In this document: in pieces, positions 39,118 through 48,372 of the stretch
Position numbering within the stretch: the first letter of the stretch is position 1
Layout: each line of letters begins with the position of its first letter
Assembly: GCF_000173355.1 (NCBI RefSeq)
Contig: NZ_ABXA01000019.1
Span: forward strand, 165,226 to 229,225
Origin: Anaerococcus hydrogenalis DSM 7454
GTDB taxonomy: Bacteria > Bacillota > Clostridia > Tissierellales > Peptoniphilaceae
DNA length: 64,000 nt
Direction of reading: 5' to 3'
Program-made: the position numbers and the translations under genes
The notes under the pieces: generated by a model
Seen by the model: only the letters and a program-made list of their open reading frames with translations
The model's database searches: none
Told to the model about the DNA's origin: nothing

Positions 39118-39565
39118 ATTTTCTACAATTAGGACAAATCCCCCTAATTGTTAAATCAACATTATTTATTTCATAACCTTCTAAACCATCAAATTTTAAA
39201 TTATCAATATCAAAATTCAAATCAAGAATGTCTCCACAGTGCTCACAAATAAAATGTGCATGATGTTTTTGGTAAAAATCATATCTTTTTCTTGATTGGT
39301 TAAAATCTAATTCACTAACAATATTATTTTTTACAAACAAATTCAAAGTATTATATACTGTGGCTTGAGAAAGAATTGGATCTTTTGATTTTAAATCCTT
39401 GTAAATATCATCCGCTGTTGGATGAGTCCTGTTATTTACTAGATAATCCAAAATCATAAGTCTTTGATGACTAACTCTAATGTCATGTTTTTTTAGTATA
39501 TGTTTTTCAATCTCATATTTTTCTTCCTGGTCAACATTGGCAAGAGAATCTATAATTTCTTTCAT
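39116..39565 (-). CDS. Fur-family regulator, PerR-like
   Basis: 149-residue metal-dependent repressor. It has a winged helix (about 30-90, HQRLMILDYLVNN, LSQATVYNTLNLF), the PerR-type regulatory ligands HPTADDIY, RYDF, and the HHAHFICEHCGD region, and a structural zinc site with two CxxC pairs (CEHC and CPNC). Retention of the Asp in RYDF fits PerR, the peroxide sensor, rather than Fur. A candidate target is the palindrome before the flavodoxin gene. Confidence 0.85.
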   Translation of the reverse strand: MKEIIDSLANVDQEEKYEIEKHILKKHDIRVSHQRLMILDYLVNNRTHPTADDIYKDLKSKDPILSQATVYNTLNLFVKNNIVSELDFNQSRKRYDFYQKHHAHFICEHCGDILDLNFDIDNLKFDGLEGYEINNVDLTIRGICPNCRK

Positions 39566-39601
39566 TTTATCTTCTTTCCAAAATTAGAATCCTTCAAATT
39601 T

Positions 39602-39630
39602 AATATACATTATAAGCTTAATCATGTCAA
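39602..39630 (-). promoter_or_regulatory. Promoter of the PerR-like gene
   Basis: -35 TTGACA (39625-39630), 17-base spacer, -10 TATATT (39602-39607) on the minus strand. Confidence 0.7.
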
Positions 39631-39640
39631 TAATTAAACT

Positions 39641-39665
39641 AAAAAAGACTCCAAAAGGAGCCTTT
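39641..39665 (-). terminator. Terminator of rplJL
   Basis: AAAGGCTCC/GGAGTCTTT stem with a T loop and T tail on the minus strand, 13 bases past the rplL stop. Confidence 0.85.
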
Positions 39666-39677
39666 AAATTTTAGAAA

Positions 39678-40058
39678 CTATGCTAATTCTACTTCAGCAC
39701 CAGCTTCTTCTAATTTTGATTTTAATTCTTCAGCTTCGTCTTTAGCAACGCCTTCTTTAACTGCTTTTGGAGCTCCATCAACTAATGCTTTTGCATCTTT
39801 AAGTCCAAGACCTGTTACTTCTTTAACTACTTTGATAACGTTGATTTTTGAAGCACCTGCTGATTTTAATACAACATCAAATTCTGATTTTTCTGCTGCA
39901 CCTGCATCTGCTGTGCCTGCTGCAGCTGCTGGAGCTGCTGCTACTGTAGCTTGTGCTGTTACATCAAATTCTTCTTCTAATGCTTTTACTAATTCTGATA
40001 ATTCTAATACTGTAAGTTCTTTAATTTCTTCTAATAAGTTTGTTACTTTTTCTGACAT
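39678..40058 (-). CDS. rplL: 50S ribosomal protein L7/L12
   Basis: 126-residue stalk protein. The N-terminal dimerisation helix is followed by an alanine-rich hinge (about 38-55) and the C-terminal factor-binding domain with [20 protein letters not shown] and the KEAEEL-type helix. It recruits translation GTPases. Standard position after rplJ. Confidence 0.99.
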   Translation of the reverse strand: MSEKVTNLLEEIKELTVLELSELVKALEEEFDVTAQATVAAAPAAAAGTADAGAAEKSEFDVVLKSAGASKINVIKVVKEVTGLGLKDAKALVDGAPKAVKEGVAKDEAEELKSKLEEAGAEVELA

Positions 40059-40093
40059 TTTTAATTCCTCCGATATTTTAAATATATTTTATA

Positions 40094-40642
40094 TTAAGCT
40101 GCTTCGTTTTCTTTTTTTTCTCTAACTGCATCAAGTGCATAAACAAGTTTTGCATTGATTTGTGATAAATCACCAGCAAGTTTTCTAATTGGTGCTTGAA
40201 GTGTATTAACAAGCATAGAAGCAAGTTCTTGTTGTCCTGGTAATTTAGCTATTGCTAGCATTTCTTCTGGTGTTTGATAGTTTCCATCAACAATTCCAGA
40301 TTTAATAATTAGTTTTTCTTCATTTGCTTCATCTTGATTTATATATTTACTTGCTACTTTTGGTCCATCAATCATTTCTTCATTTGAAAAAATAAGTGCG
40401 TTAGAACCTTTTAACTCTTCAGTAAATTGATCAAATCCTAATTGTTGGAATGCAAATCTCATCATAGTATTTTTGTATACTTTATATTCTGTATTTGCAT
40501 CTCTAAAATTGTTACGTAAGTCAGTAATTTCTTTAACGTCCATTTTATCGAACTCTACTAAAGTTACTGATTTAGCGCTTTCAATTTTTTTAACTATTTC
40601 ATTAACAATTACTTGTTTTTGTTGTATAGCTTTTTCAGACAT
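40094..40642 (-). CDS. rplJ: 50S ribosomal protein L10
   Basis: 182-residue protein anchoring L7/L12 dimers to 23S rRNA. The N-terminal KIESAKSVTLVEF and LRNNFRDANTEYKVYKNTMMR are typical, and the C-terminal helix binds L12. Preceded by the L10 leader, through which L10 probably represses its own operon. Confidence 0.98.
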   Translation of the reverse strand: MSEKAIQQKQVIVNEIVKKIESAKSVTLVEFDKMDVKEITDLRNNFRDANTEYKVYKNTMMRFAFQQLGFDQFTEELKGSNALIFSNEEMIDGPKVASKYINQDEANEEKLIIKSGIVDGNYQTPEEMLAIAKLPGQQELASMLVNTLQAPIRKLAGDLSQINAKLVYALDAVREKKENEAA

Positions 40643-40654
40643 ATTTCACCTCCT

Positions 40655-40790
40655 ATGGCTTTTGGTAGGTATATAAAAATCCCCACAATTAGGCATAAAA
40701 TTTATGCCTACATCGGTGGGGATGTAGATTTCTTATTCCCACCTATACGGAATAATTAAACTTAAAAGTCTCCGTAGTCTTTGGTAGCCT
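40655..40790 (-). promoter_or_regulatory. Ribosomal protein L10 leader with attenuator
   Basis: Structured leader of rplJL. Upstream stems include GGCTACCAAAGACTACGGAG. The downstream part can form either a terminator (ATCCCCAC 40716-40723 with GTGGGGAT 40679-40686, with inner stem TAGGCATAAA/TTTATGCCTA and trailing T) or the competing hairpin CTACATC/GATGTAG. This is the expected arrangement for L10-controlled attenuation. Confidence 0.88.
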
Positions 40791-40844
40791 ATTTATTTGA
40801 CTATGATAGTATAACACTATTAATATATTTTGTCAAATATTTTT

Positions 40845-41555
40845 TTATTTTTCAACTAAATCCATTGCTTTTGCTGGAGATAATTTTACTCCAGGACCCA
40901 TTGTTGAAGCAATAGTAATTGATTTTAAATATTTTCCTTTTGCTGAAGCTGGTTTTGCCTTAACTATAGCTGTAATTAAAGATCTTAAGTTATCAGATAA
41001 TTTTTCTTTTCCAAAAGATATTTTTCCTGTTGGAACGTGTACAAGGTTATTTTTATCTGTTCTATATTCTACTTTACCTGCTTTTACTTCTTTAATTGCA
41101 TTAGCAATGTCATTTGTTACTGTACCTGATTTTGGGTTTGGCATTAATCCTTGAGGTCCTAAAACCCTACCAAGTCTTCCTACTTGTCCCATCATGTCAG
41201 GGCTTGTTACTATTACATCAAAATCTAACCAATTTTCTTTTTGGATTTTGTCTGTATATTCTTCATTTCCTGCAAAGTCTGCTCCTGCATTTAAAGCTTC
41301 TTCTACTTTATCATCTTTAACAATTGCAAGTACTCTAACATTTCTACCAGTTCCGTGTGGAAGTACAACTGTACCTCTAACTTGTTGGTCAGCATGTCTT
41401 GAATCTACACCAAGTCTTACGTGTAATTCTACAGTTTCGTCAAAGTTTGCTTTTGCAGTTTTTTCAACTATATCTAATGCTTCTGATAAATCATATTCTT
41501 TTTGTGTATCAAAAGCCTTTTTTGATTCTATATATTTTTTACCTTTTTTAGCCAT
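40845..41555 (-). CDS. rplA: 50S ribosomal protein L1
   Basis: 236-residue L1-stalk protein, normal length, with the family signature [21 protein letters not shown] and [23 protein letters not shown]. Besides its rRNA role, L1 often represses its own mRNA; two matching hairpins precede rplK and rplA. Confidence 0.99.
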   Translation of the reverse strand: MAKKGKKYIESKKAFDTQKEYDLSEALDIVEKTAKANFDETVELHVRLGVDSRHADQQVRGTVVLPHGTGRNVRVLAIVKDDKVEEALNAGADFAGNEEYTDKIQKENWLDFDVIVTSPDMMGQVGRLGRVLGPQGLMPNPKSGTVTNDIANAIKEVKAGKVEYRTDKNNLVHVPTGKISFGKEKLSDNLRSLITAIVKAKPASAKGKYLKSITIASTMGPGVKLSPAKAMDLVEK

Positions 41556-41566
41556 GTTGCCTCCTT

Positions 41567-41592
41567 GTGGTATAACGAGTTTCCTCTTCCAC
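41567..41592 (-). promoter_or_regulatory. Candidate L1-binding hairpin before rplA
   Basis: GTGG/CCAC closing pairs around an inner GAG/CTC stem and a purine-rich bulge, immediately before the AGGAGG of rplA. Sequence and shape closely match the hairpin before rplK at 42043. Confidence 0.6.
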
Positions 41593-42027
41593 TTATTCTT
41601 CTACAGTTATCCCCATGCTTCTGCATGTACCTTTTATCATGCTCATTGCAGCTTCTAGGCTTGCAGCATTTAAATCTTGCATTTTTGTTTGAGCTATTTC
41701 TTTAACTTGATCAAGTTTGATTGAACCTACTTTGTTTTTGTTTGGTTCACCACTTGCTTTATCAAGACCTATAGCTTTTTTAATTAATACTGGTGCTGGT
41801 GGTGTTTTTGTGATAAATTCAAAAGATCTATCCTTATAAATTGTCATTTCAACCGGTATTATCATTCCAGCTTGGTCAGCTGTTTTTGCGTTAAATGCTT
41901 GCACGAATTCCATAATATTGATTCCGTGTGGTCCTAGTGCTGTACCTACTGGAGGTGCTGGTGTTGCTTTTCCTGCTGGTACTTGTAATTTAACTTTTGC
42001 TTGTACTTCTTTTTCTTTTGCTGGCAT
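41593..42027 (-). CDS. rplK: 50S ribosomal protein L11
   Basis: 144-residue GTPase-centre protein, with the signature [29 protein letters not shown] split over residues 11-40 and the C-terminal [11 protein letters not shown]. Normal length. Confidence 0.99.
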   Translation of the reverse strand: MPAKEKEVQAKVKLQVPAGKATPAPPVGTALGPHGINIMEFVQAFNAKTADQAGMIIPVEMTIYKDRSFEFITKTPPAPVLIKKAIGLDKASGEPNKNKVGSIKLDQVKEIAQTKMQDLNAASLEAAMSMIKGTCRSMGITVEE

Positions 42028-42042
42028 ATTAAATCCTCCTTT

Positions 42043-42070
42043 GTGGTTTTTGGCGGGTTACCCCTCCCAC
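42043..42070 (-). promoter_or_regulatory. Candidate L1-binding hairpin before rplK
   Basis: GTGG/CCAC closing pairs with an inner GGGGTAACCC stem, just before AAAGGAGG of rplK. A small CTTAC/GTAAG hairpin lies next to it at 42071-42085. Confidence 0.6.
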
Positions 42071-42089
42071 TTACTTTACGTAAGCCAGT

Positions 42090-42683
42090 TTAAATTGTCT
42101 CAATATCCTCGAAACCTAAATCTATTATTGTATCTCTACCAAACATATCAATTAAAGCTTTGATTATTTGCTTTTCAGGATCAATTTCCTTAATTTCCGC
42201 AACTAAATCTTTAAATGGTCCTTGGATTATATTTACATTATCTCCAACATTTATATCAATGTTTAATACAGGTTTATCTTCTTTTATACCAAATTTTCTA
42301 ACCTCTCTTTTTGTGAGTGGGACTGGTTTTGAATCTGGACCTACGAAGCCTGTTACTCCTTGGGTATTTCTTATAATATACCAAGATCTATTTGTAATGT
42401 TCATTTTTACCATTACATAGCCTGGAAATAATTTTCTAGTTTTAAGTTTCTTTGATTCATTTTTTACTTCAACATACTCTTCTTCTGGTACTGTTACGTC
42501 GATGATATCAGGATTTTGTTCGTTATCAATCATCATTTGGATTTTATCTTTAACCCTATTTTCGTATCCAGTATATGTGTGAACTACATACCATCTTGGT
42601 TGTTTTTGTGAATCTTTAGAATCAATTTCTTCCTTTGTATTGTTTAATTCATTTGAATTGTTGTTATTAGATAAATCTGTCAT
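42090..42683 (-). CDS. nusG: Transcription termination/antitermination factor NusG
   Basis: 197 residues. The NGN domain (about 29-140) shows RWYVVHTYTGYENRVK and KLFPGYVMVKM, and the C-terminal KOW domain shows INVGDNVNIIQGPFKDLVAEI. The first 25 residues are a polar extension. Couples RNA polymerase to ribosomes. Standard place between secE and rplK. Confidence 0.97.
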   Translation of the reverse strand: MTDLSNNNNSNELNNTKEEIDSKDSQKQPRWYVVHTYTGYENRVKDKIQMMIDNEQNPDIIDVTVPEEEYVEVKNESKKLKTRKLFPGYVMVKMNITNRSWYIIRNTQGVTGFVGPDSKPVPLTKREVRKFGIKEDKPVLNIDINVGDNVNIIQGPFKDLVAEIKEIDPEKQIIKALIDMFGRDTIIDLGFEDIETI

Positions 42684-42690
42684 AGCTTAC

Positions 42691-42873
42691 CTACATTAAA
42701 AATCCAAGCATGTTTCCAAAGACTATGTCTAATAACCAAATGAGAAGTCCTGTAATCACACTGACAATAATAACAAGTAATGAGTAATTTAAAGTTTCAT
42801 TTTTTGTTGGCCATGTGATTTTTTTGAATTCTCTTCTAATAGATTTAAAAAATCCTTCTTTTTTCTTAGCCAT
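42691..42873 (-). CDS. secE: Preprotein translocase subunit SecE
   Basis: 60-residue single-helix SecE: a cytoplasmic amphipathic region EFKKITWPTKNETLNY and one membrane helix (about 30-52). Part of the SecYEG channel. Seven bases from nusG. Confidence 0.96.
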   Translation of the reverse strand: MAKKKEGFFKSIRREFKKITWPTKNETLNYSLLVIIVSVITGLLIWLLDIVFGNMLGFLM

Positions 42874-42887
42874 TTAAAAACTCCTTA

Positions 42888-43037
42888 CTATTTTGTTTCT
42901 TTATGAACAGTGTGTTTTTTACAGAAAGGACAATACTTTTTAAGCTCAAGTCTTTCTTGAGTGTTCTTTTTGTTTTTTGTAGTATCGTAATTTCTATTTT
43001 TGCAAACTGTGCATTCTAGTTTTACTTTATCTGCCAT
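42888..43037 (-). CDS. rpmG: 50S ribosomal protein L33
   Basis: 49 residues from ATG 43035-43037, chosen because AGGAGGTG lies 7 bases upstream; a longer in-frame start at 43091 has no such site. Two CxxC pairs (CTVC and CPFC) show the zinc-binding type of L33. First gene of the secE-nusG-ribosomal cluster. Confidence 0.96.
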   Translation of the reverse strand: MADKVKLECTVCKNRNYDTTKNKKNTQERLELKKYCPFCKKHTVHKETK

Positions 43038-43081
43038 TAAAACACCTCCTAATTTATATGGATAGTCCCATACAAACATAT

Positions 43082-43110
43082 ATGTTACCATCCAATTGAT
43101 TTTATGTCAA
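43082..43110 (-). promoter_or_regulatory. Promoter of rpmG-secE-nusG
   Basis: -35 TTGACA (43105-43110), 17-base spacer, -10 TAACAT (43082-43087) on the minus strand, in the short gap after the gene at 43117. Confidence 0.75.
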
Positions 43111-43116
43111 TATTAT

Positions 43117-43437
43117 TTATTGTCTTTTTTCTAAATTTTCGTATAGATTTTTTCTTTTTTTTATTAAAAACTCTCTTAGGTCATTTAAATCATGATTTGA
43201 AAAGCAAGTATCACTATAATCAAGTAATATATCTTCTATATCGTCTAGCTCATATACTCCTTTATCATACATTTTGCCTAATAAATTATGATTTTTGTCA
43301 TAATATACTTTTGGCGGATATCCATCTAGTTTCCTTGTATCTATACTAATATATGAGGATTTATTATAAACCTTATTGCCGACTACTAATACAGCTTCTT
43401 TTATATTTATTTCCTTGCCACTTAAATAATCTTTCAT
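43117..43437 (-). CDS. Hypothetical protein (106 aa)
   Basis: Small soluble protein with no membrane segment and no motif I recognise. The middle is beta-rich (AVLVVGNKVYNKSSYIS), followed by an acidic stretch ELDDIEDILLDYSD and a basic C-terminal helix. It starts 3 bases after the glmM stop and so is co-transcribed with it. Function unknown. Confidence 0.55.
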   Translation of the reverse strand: MKDYLSGKEINIKEAVLVVGNKVYNKSSYISIDTRKLDGYPPKVYYDKNHNLLGKMYDKGVYELDDIEDILLDYSDTCFSNHDLNDLREFLIKKRKNLYENLEKRQ

Positions 43438-43440
43438 TAT

Positions 43441-44781
43441 TTAAAGTCCACTATCTTCTATTACCTTAATTATTTCATCTACTTTTTCGTTTGCTTCTTT
43501 TTCGCTTTCAGCTTCTGCCATAACCCTAATCAAAGGCTCGGTTCCACTTTCTCTTACCAAAATTCTTCCTCTATCTTTTAGCTCTTCACTTTTTTGCTCT
43601 ATTATATTTTTAATTTTTTCATCATTTAAAACTTCATTTTTATCTTTTACCCTAACATTTTTTAATACTTGAGGATAAATTTTCAAATCTCTTCTTAGCT
43701 CTGAAAGTGTAGTTTTATTTTCTATCATAGCTTCCATAAGTCTTAATGATGTTAATATACCATCACCTGTATTTGCATATTTTGAAAAAATAATATGTCC
43801 TGATTGTTCCCCACCTAGTTCATATCCATTTTCACTCATTTCTAGGTGAACATATTTGTCACCAACATTTGTTTTGCTATATTTTATTCCTATTTTATCA
43901 AAGGCCTTGTATAGACCAATATTTGACATTATAGTTGTTACAACTGTGTTTGATTCTAAACTTCCTTCTTCTTTCATATGCTTACCGCAGATATATAAAA
44001 TTGCATCTCCATCGACTACTTCCCCTTTTTCATCAACAGCAATACACCTATCGGCATCACCATCATAAGCAAAGCCACAATCAAGTTTATTTTCTTTTAC
44101 ATATTTTTGTAAAACTTCTATGTGAGTTGATCCACAATCAACATTTATATTAAAGCCATTTGGATTATTATTTATTACAAATGTTTCAGCTCCTAACGCA
44201 TCGTATACACTTTTTACAATTGAAGATGCTGCACCATTTGAACAGTCTAGTCCAACTTTTTTACCTTTAAAAGATTTACTTACAGTTTGGATAAGAAAAG
44301 CAATATATCTATTTCTTCCACCAATAAAATCGTGAGTTCTTCCTATTTCTTCCCCAACTTTTAAATCTATATCTGTGATATCTGAGTCTATATATTCTTC
44401 TAATTTTTCCAAAAACTCATCATCCATTTTTTCTCCATCTGAATTGATGATTTTAATACCATTATCATGATATGGATTATGGCTTGCAGTTATCATTACT
44501 CCACAGTCAAAGTCTTCACTTCTTACTACATAAGAAACTGATGGAGTAGTTGTTACGTGTAATAGATAAGCGTCAGATCCTGATGAAGTTATTCCTGCTG
44601 ATAGGGCATCTTCAAACATATAAGAAGATCTTCTAGTATCCTTACCTATAACGATTTTCCCTTGTCCATTTTTTTCTTTATTAAAATAATATCCTAAAAA
44701 TCTTCCGATTTTAATTGCATGATAGAGAGTTAAATCTTGGTTAGCTTCCCCCCTAAATCCGTCTGTTCCAAAATATTTCAT
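43441..44781 (-). CDS. glmM: Phosphoglucosamine mutase
   Basis: 446-residue enzyme converting glucosamine-6-phosphate to glucosamine-1-phosphate for UDP-GlcNAc and peptidoglycan. Phosphoserine loop MITASHNPYHDNGIKI, metal loop DGDADRCIAVD, sugar loop GGEQSGHI and phosphate loop RESGTEPLIRVM are all intact. Standard length. Confidence 0.97.
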   Translation of the reverse strand: MKYFGTDGFRGEANQDLTLYHAIKIGRFLGYYFNKEKNGQGKIVIGKDTRRSSYMFEDALSAGITSSGSDAYLLHVTTTPSVSYVVRSEDFDCGVMITASHNPYHDNGIKIINSDGEKMDDEFLEKLEEYIDSDITDIDLKVGEEIGRTHDFIGGRNRYIAFLIQTVSKSFKGKKVGLDCSNGAASSIVKSVYDALGAETFVINNNPNGFNINVDCGSTHIEVLQKYVKENKLDCGFAYDGDADRCIAVDEKGEVVDGDAILYICGKHMKEEGSLESNTVVTTIMSNIGLYKAFDKIGIKYSKTNVGDKYVHLEMSENGYELGGEQSGHIIFSKYANTGDGILTSLRLMEAMIENKTTLSELRRDLKIYPQVLKNVRVKDKNEVLNDEKIKNIIEQKSEELKDRGRILVRESGTEPLIRVMAEAESEKEANEKVDEIIKVIEDSGL

Positions 44782-44859
44782 TTCAATCCTCCTAATTTAT
44801 TATTATTATAAATTACATGGGTATATCATTCAAGTTTTTACCTATTTTCAAATATATTT

Positions 44860-44887
44860 TTGCTTAATTTTTCCATTAATATATAAT
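44860..44887 (+). promoter_or_regulatory. Promoter of trmN6-rsmI, apparently leaderless
   Basis: -35-like TTGCTT (44860-44865), 16-base spacer, perfect -10 TATAAT (44882-44887). The ATG at 44894 begins 7 bases after the -10 box, where transcription would start, and no ribosome binding site precedes it. Confidence 0.6.
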
Positions 44888-44893
44888 TTAAAT

Positions 44894-45595
44894 ATGGAAA
44901 AATTAGATTACATACCAAAAACAAATTTATATATGAAACATGTCGATAAGGCTTATTCTTTTGGAATTGATTCTATACTTCTTGCAAACTTTTCAAAAAT
45001 GAAAAAAAATAAAACATTAATAGATATAGGTGCTGGAAATGGAATTTTATCTCTAGCTTGTCTTTCCTATTACAATTTAAGTAAGGTTTATGGAATTGAA
45101 ATCCAAGAAAAAAAGGCAGAAATATTTAATGAAAATTTAAAATTAAATTCTATTAATAATATTGAAATTATTAATAAGGATTTAAACTTAACAAATTTTC
45201 CAAATAATTTTTGTGATTATATTATTACTAACCCTCCTTATTATAAAAAAGGAGCAAATATTAGAAATGATAAAGAAGAATTTTTATTATCTCGCCAAGA
45301 AATCAAGATGAATTTGGCTGATATTTTCTCTTTTTCTAACAAAACTTTAAAGGACAAGGGAAGGTTATTTATGATTCATAAACCTGAAAGACTTGTTGAT
45401 ATTATAAAAGAAAGTGGGAATTTAAAATTAAAAAGGATAAAATTTGTCCAATCAAAGTCAAATGAAAAACCTGTATTCATTCTTTTAGAATTTGTAAAAA
45501 ACGCTAATGATGGACTAAAGTTTGAAGATCCTTTAATTATTTATGATGAAAATGGAAATTATAGCCAGGAGGTTAGATTAATAAATGGATTATAG
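44894..45595 (+). CDS. tRNA1(Val) adenine-N6 methyltransferase-like protein
   Basis: 233-residue class I SAM methyltransferase of the TrmN6/YfiC type. SAM motif I is LIDIGAGNGILSLA, and the N6-adenine catalytic motif is NPPYYKKG. It overlaps rsmI by 11 bases. In many Firmicutes yabB (this gene) precedes yabC/rsmI in the same way. The rRNA/tRNA target is inferred from the family. Confidence 0.88.
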   Translation: MEKLDYIPKTNLYMKHVDKAYSFGIDSILLANFSKMKKNKTLIDIGAGNGILSLACLSYYNLSKVYGIEIQEKKAEIFNENLKLNSINNIEIINKDLNLTNFPNNFCDYIITNPPYYKKGANIRNDKEEFLLSRQEIKMNLADIFSFSNKTLKDKGRLFMIHKPERLVDIIKESGNLKLKRIKFVQSKSNEKPVFILLEFVKNANDGLKFEDPLIIYDENGNYSQEVRLINGL

Positions 45596-46403
45596 TATAT
45601 ATTTCGTACCAACTCCTATTGGGAATTTGGAAGATATGACAATTAGGGCTATTAATGTATTGAAAAACGTAGATATAATAGCTTGTGAGGATACTAGGGA
45701 AAGTAAAAAACTTTTAAATCATTTTGATATTAATAAAAAATTAACTTCATATCACAAATTTAATGAAAAGCAAAAATCAAAAGAAATTATAGAAAATACA
45801 AAAGAAGGAATTACTTATGCAATCATTACTGACCAAGGTATGCCAGGAATTTCTGATCCCGGTCATATACTAATCAAAGAATGTATTGAAAATAATATAT
45901 CCTATACAATTCTTCCTGGTCCTTCTTCAATTTTAACAGGACTTATAGCAAGCGGTTTTGATAATAATAGCTTTTCTTATTATGGATTTATTCCAAAAAA
46001 ATCTTCTGATAAGAAAAAATTATACCAAGAATTAAAAAACGAAAATAAAACTTCTATTCTTTTTGATACCCCTCATAATTTAGAAAATACGATAAATGAT
46101 TTTAAAAAAGAATTTCCAGAAAGAAAGCTTGCTATTACAAGAGAGCTAAGTAAAAAATTTGAGCAATATCAAATATTTAAAATTAAGCATATAAAATGTG
46201 AAGATATTACCTTTAAGGGTGAATTTGTCCTTGTATTAGAAAAGAACCTAGAAAAAGAAAATTTAGATATTACATCTTTTAAAGATGAAATTTTACAATT
46301 AAAAAAAGAGGGGAAATCCACCAAGGATATTGTTAAATCCTTGAAAAAATCTACCTCTTTTTCAAAAAATGACATTTATAACTATGTTATTACTTTAGTT
46401 TAA
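45585..46403 (+). CDS. rsmI: 16S rRNA C1402 ribose 2'-O-methyltransferase
   Basis: 272-residue SAM enzyme. Typical motifs are FVPTPIGNLEDMTIRAI, CEDTRESKKLL, TDQGMPGISDPG and LPGPSSILTGLIASG. Its last 9 bases overlap the end of dhaM on the other strand; no terminator hairpin is visible between the convergent genes. Confidence 0.96.
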   Translation: MDYSIYFVPTPIGNLEDMTIRAINVLKNVDIIACEDTRESKKLLNHFDINKKLTSYHKFNEKQKSKEIIENTKEGITYAIITDQGMPGISDPGHILIKECIENNISYTILPGPSSILTGLIASGFDNNSFSYYGFIPKKSSDKKKLYQELKNENKTSILFDTPHNLENTINDFKKEFPERKLAITRELSKKFEQYQIFKIKHIKCEDITFKGEFVLVLEKNLEKENLDITSFKDEILQLKKEGKSTKDIVKSLKKSTSFSKNDIYNYVITLV

Positions 46404-46793
46404 ATTATCTAGTTTATTTACAGGATAATTTTCTAAATATTCTATAGTTTCTTCCAAAGTTTGACCTACAGAAGCACTTACTGCAACTTGAACACTAGTT
46501 TCAACTAAAGGTGTTCCTGATAGGTAGACTTTGGATTTTTTTTCTTCATCAAGCATATCAATCGCCATTTGGCAATTAAGCATTGCTGAACCTAAATCAA
46601 AAAATATTACAAGACCATCATCTGTTGCATATTTATTAATTATTTCATTAATTTCTTCAAAATTTGATCCTATATTTCCTTCATTATCTCCACCGCTTAT
46701 TTGGATGTTAACATCAGGAGCCATTTGAACCAAAATTTCTCTTAAGCCTTCAACCACCTTTCTACTATGACTTGCTAATAAAATATTAATCAT
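46395..46793 (-). CDS. dhaM: Dihydroxyacetone kinase phosphotransfer subunit DhaM (EIIA type)
   Basis: 132-residue EIIA-mannose-like domain. H9 in LLASHSRKV is the phospho-acceptor taking phosphate from HPr. Only the EIIA domain is present, as in Firmicutes, unlike the three-domain E. coli DhaM. GDNEGNIGSNFEEI and FFDLGSAMLN are typical. It hands phosphate to DhaL-ADP. Confidence 0.93.
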   Translation of the reverse strand: MINILLASHSRKVVEGLREILVQMAPDVNIQISGGDNEGNIGSNFEEINEIINKYATDDGLVIFFDLGSAMLNCQMAIDMLDEEKKSKVYLSGTPLVETSVQVAVSASVGQTLEETIEYLENYPVNKLDNLN

Positions 46794-47385
46794 TCAAATC
46801 TCCTAATGCACTTTTAATACATAGATAAGATGAACAAGCACCTGGATCTATATGTCCTATAGATCTATCTCCAAGATAAGCAGCTCTTCCCTTTATAGCT
46901 TTAATATCTTTTGTTCTTTCCATATTTTCCTTAGCTATATCAATTATTTCTGAAAATTTCTTGTCCTCTTTAAGAGCATCTGCTACAGGTGAAAGTACAT
47001 CTACCATAGTTTTATCACCAACTTTAGCTTTTCCTCTCATAATAACACCATCTACTCCGTCAGAGAAAGCTTTTGTAAATAATTCTTTATCTATATCTTC
47101 GCTTTCTCCAAGAGATTGAGCAAATTTCATGAAAAATGTTCCGTATAATGGACCACTAGCCCCACCTACAGTTGAAATTAATGTCATAGCAATTTTGTTA
47201 AATAAGGCTTTTAAATTAGGAAAATCTTCATTCATTGCTTCTTTTACCTTTGTAAAACCTTTTTTCATATTATAACCGTGGTCAGCATCACCAATTTCCC
47301 TATCAAGGTCAGTTAAATAAGCTTCATTTTCACTAATTAAATCGGCAATAACTACAATTTTTTCTTTTACTTTATCAATATTCAT
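46786..47385 (-). CDS. dhaL: Dihydroxyacetone kinase subunit DhaL
   Basis: 199-residue ADP-binding subunit. Metal-binding Asp residues are in DREIGDADHGYNMKKG, and the nucleotide pocket includes GGASGPLYGTFF and GRAAYLGDRSIGHIDPGA. Overlaps dhaM by 8 bases and begins right at the corrected dhaK stop. Confidence 0.95.
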   Translation of the reverse strand: MNIDKVKEKIVVIADLISENEAYLTDLDREIGDADHGYNMKKGFTKVKEAMNEDFPNLKALFNKIAMTLISTVGGASGPLYGTFFMKFAQSLGESEDIDKELFTKAFSDGVDGVIMRGKAKVGDKTMVDVLSPVADALKEDKKFSEIIDIAKENMERTKDIKAIKGRAAYLGDRSIGHIDPGACSSYLCIKSALGDLND

Positions 47386-47386
47386 C

Positions 47387-48372
47387 TTATCCCCTCACTA
47401 CATCTACTTTTTCTTCTAAATATTTTAAAACTTCATCATCTACTTTAAACAAGGTTAAAGAAAATCCTGCCATATCCATACTGGTCATATAGTTTCCTAC
47501 AAATGTTTTCTTAATATTAATATTTTTTCTTTTAAATAATCGTTTACATAATTATTTACAACAAAAAGTTCCATTTCTGTAGTTTGTCCCATACCATTTA
47601 CCATTAGAACAAAATCACCATCTAGATTTTCATAGTCTGCTAAAATATGATCAACTAGCTCTTCAGAAATTTCATTAGCAGATTTTATTTTTTCTTGTTT
47701 AACACCTGGTTCACCATGAATTCCTACACCAATTTCCATATCTCCTTCTGACAAATCAAAACTTTCTTTTCCAGATATAGGATTAATGCAAGCTTTCGTA
47801 GCCATACCCATTGATTTAATATTTTTTACAATTTTTTCTGCCATAGCTTTTATTTCTTGCAAACTTTTTCCATCTCTTGCCATAGCACCTAAAACTTTGT
47901 GAACAAATATAGTTCCAGCTATTCCTCTCCTACCACTAGTATAAGTAGAATCTTCAACAGCCACATCATCATTTACAATAATATAATCTACCTTGATGCC
48001 TTCCATTTCAGCCATGTCTTTTGCCATGTCAAAATTCATAACATCGCCAGTATAATTTTTGATTACCATAAAAACACCTTGACCAGAATCAGCAAGTTTA
48101 ATAGCCTCTAAAACTTGGTCCGGAGTTGGTGAAGTAAAAATTTCTCCACAAATTGCACAGTCAAGCATTCCATCACCAACATAACCAGCATGGGCAGGCT
48201 CGTGTCCACTTCCACCGCCAGAAATTAAACCTACTTTTCCCTTAATAGGTAAATCTTTTCTATAAATTATTTTTAAATCTTCGTTTAACTTTACCTTATC
48301 TTGGTTTGCTTTATAAAGTCCATTTAACATCTCTTTAATTATCATATCTGGATCATTAATAATTTTTTTCAT
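47387..48372 (-). pseudogene. dhaK: Dihydroxyacetone kinase subunit DhaK, split by a one-base frameshift
   Basis: DHA-binding subunit; H219 in GVGIHGEPG forms the covalent hemiaminal with the substrate. SGGGSGHEPAHAGYVG and CGEIFTSPTPDQ are intact. The frame ends early at 47497, but one extra A in the A6 run at 47524-47529 restores INIKKTFVGNYMTSMDMAGF and a C-terminus ending at TAA 47387-47389, 328 residues. I take ATG 48370-48372 as start, with GAAGGG about 9 bases upstream. The operon phosphorylates dihydroxyacetone using PEP through ptsI and ptsH. Confidence 0.92.

Noticed and set aside
41194..41658. Long plus-strand open frame of 154 codons opposite rplA and rplK
   Set aside because: It is antisense to two certain ribosomal genes, has no ribosome binding site and reads as low-complexity Ser/Phe sequence caused by their codon bias.
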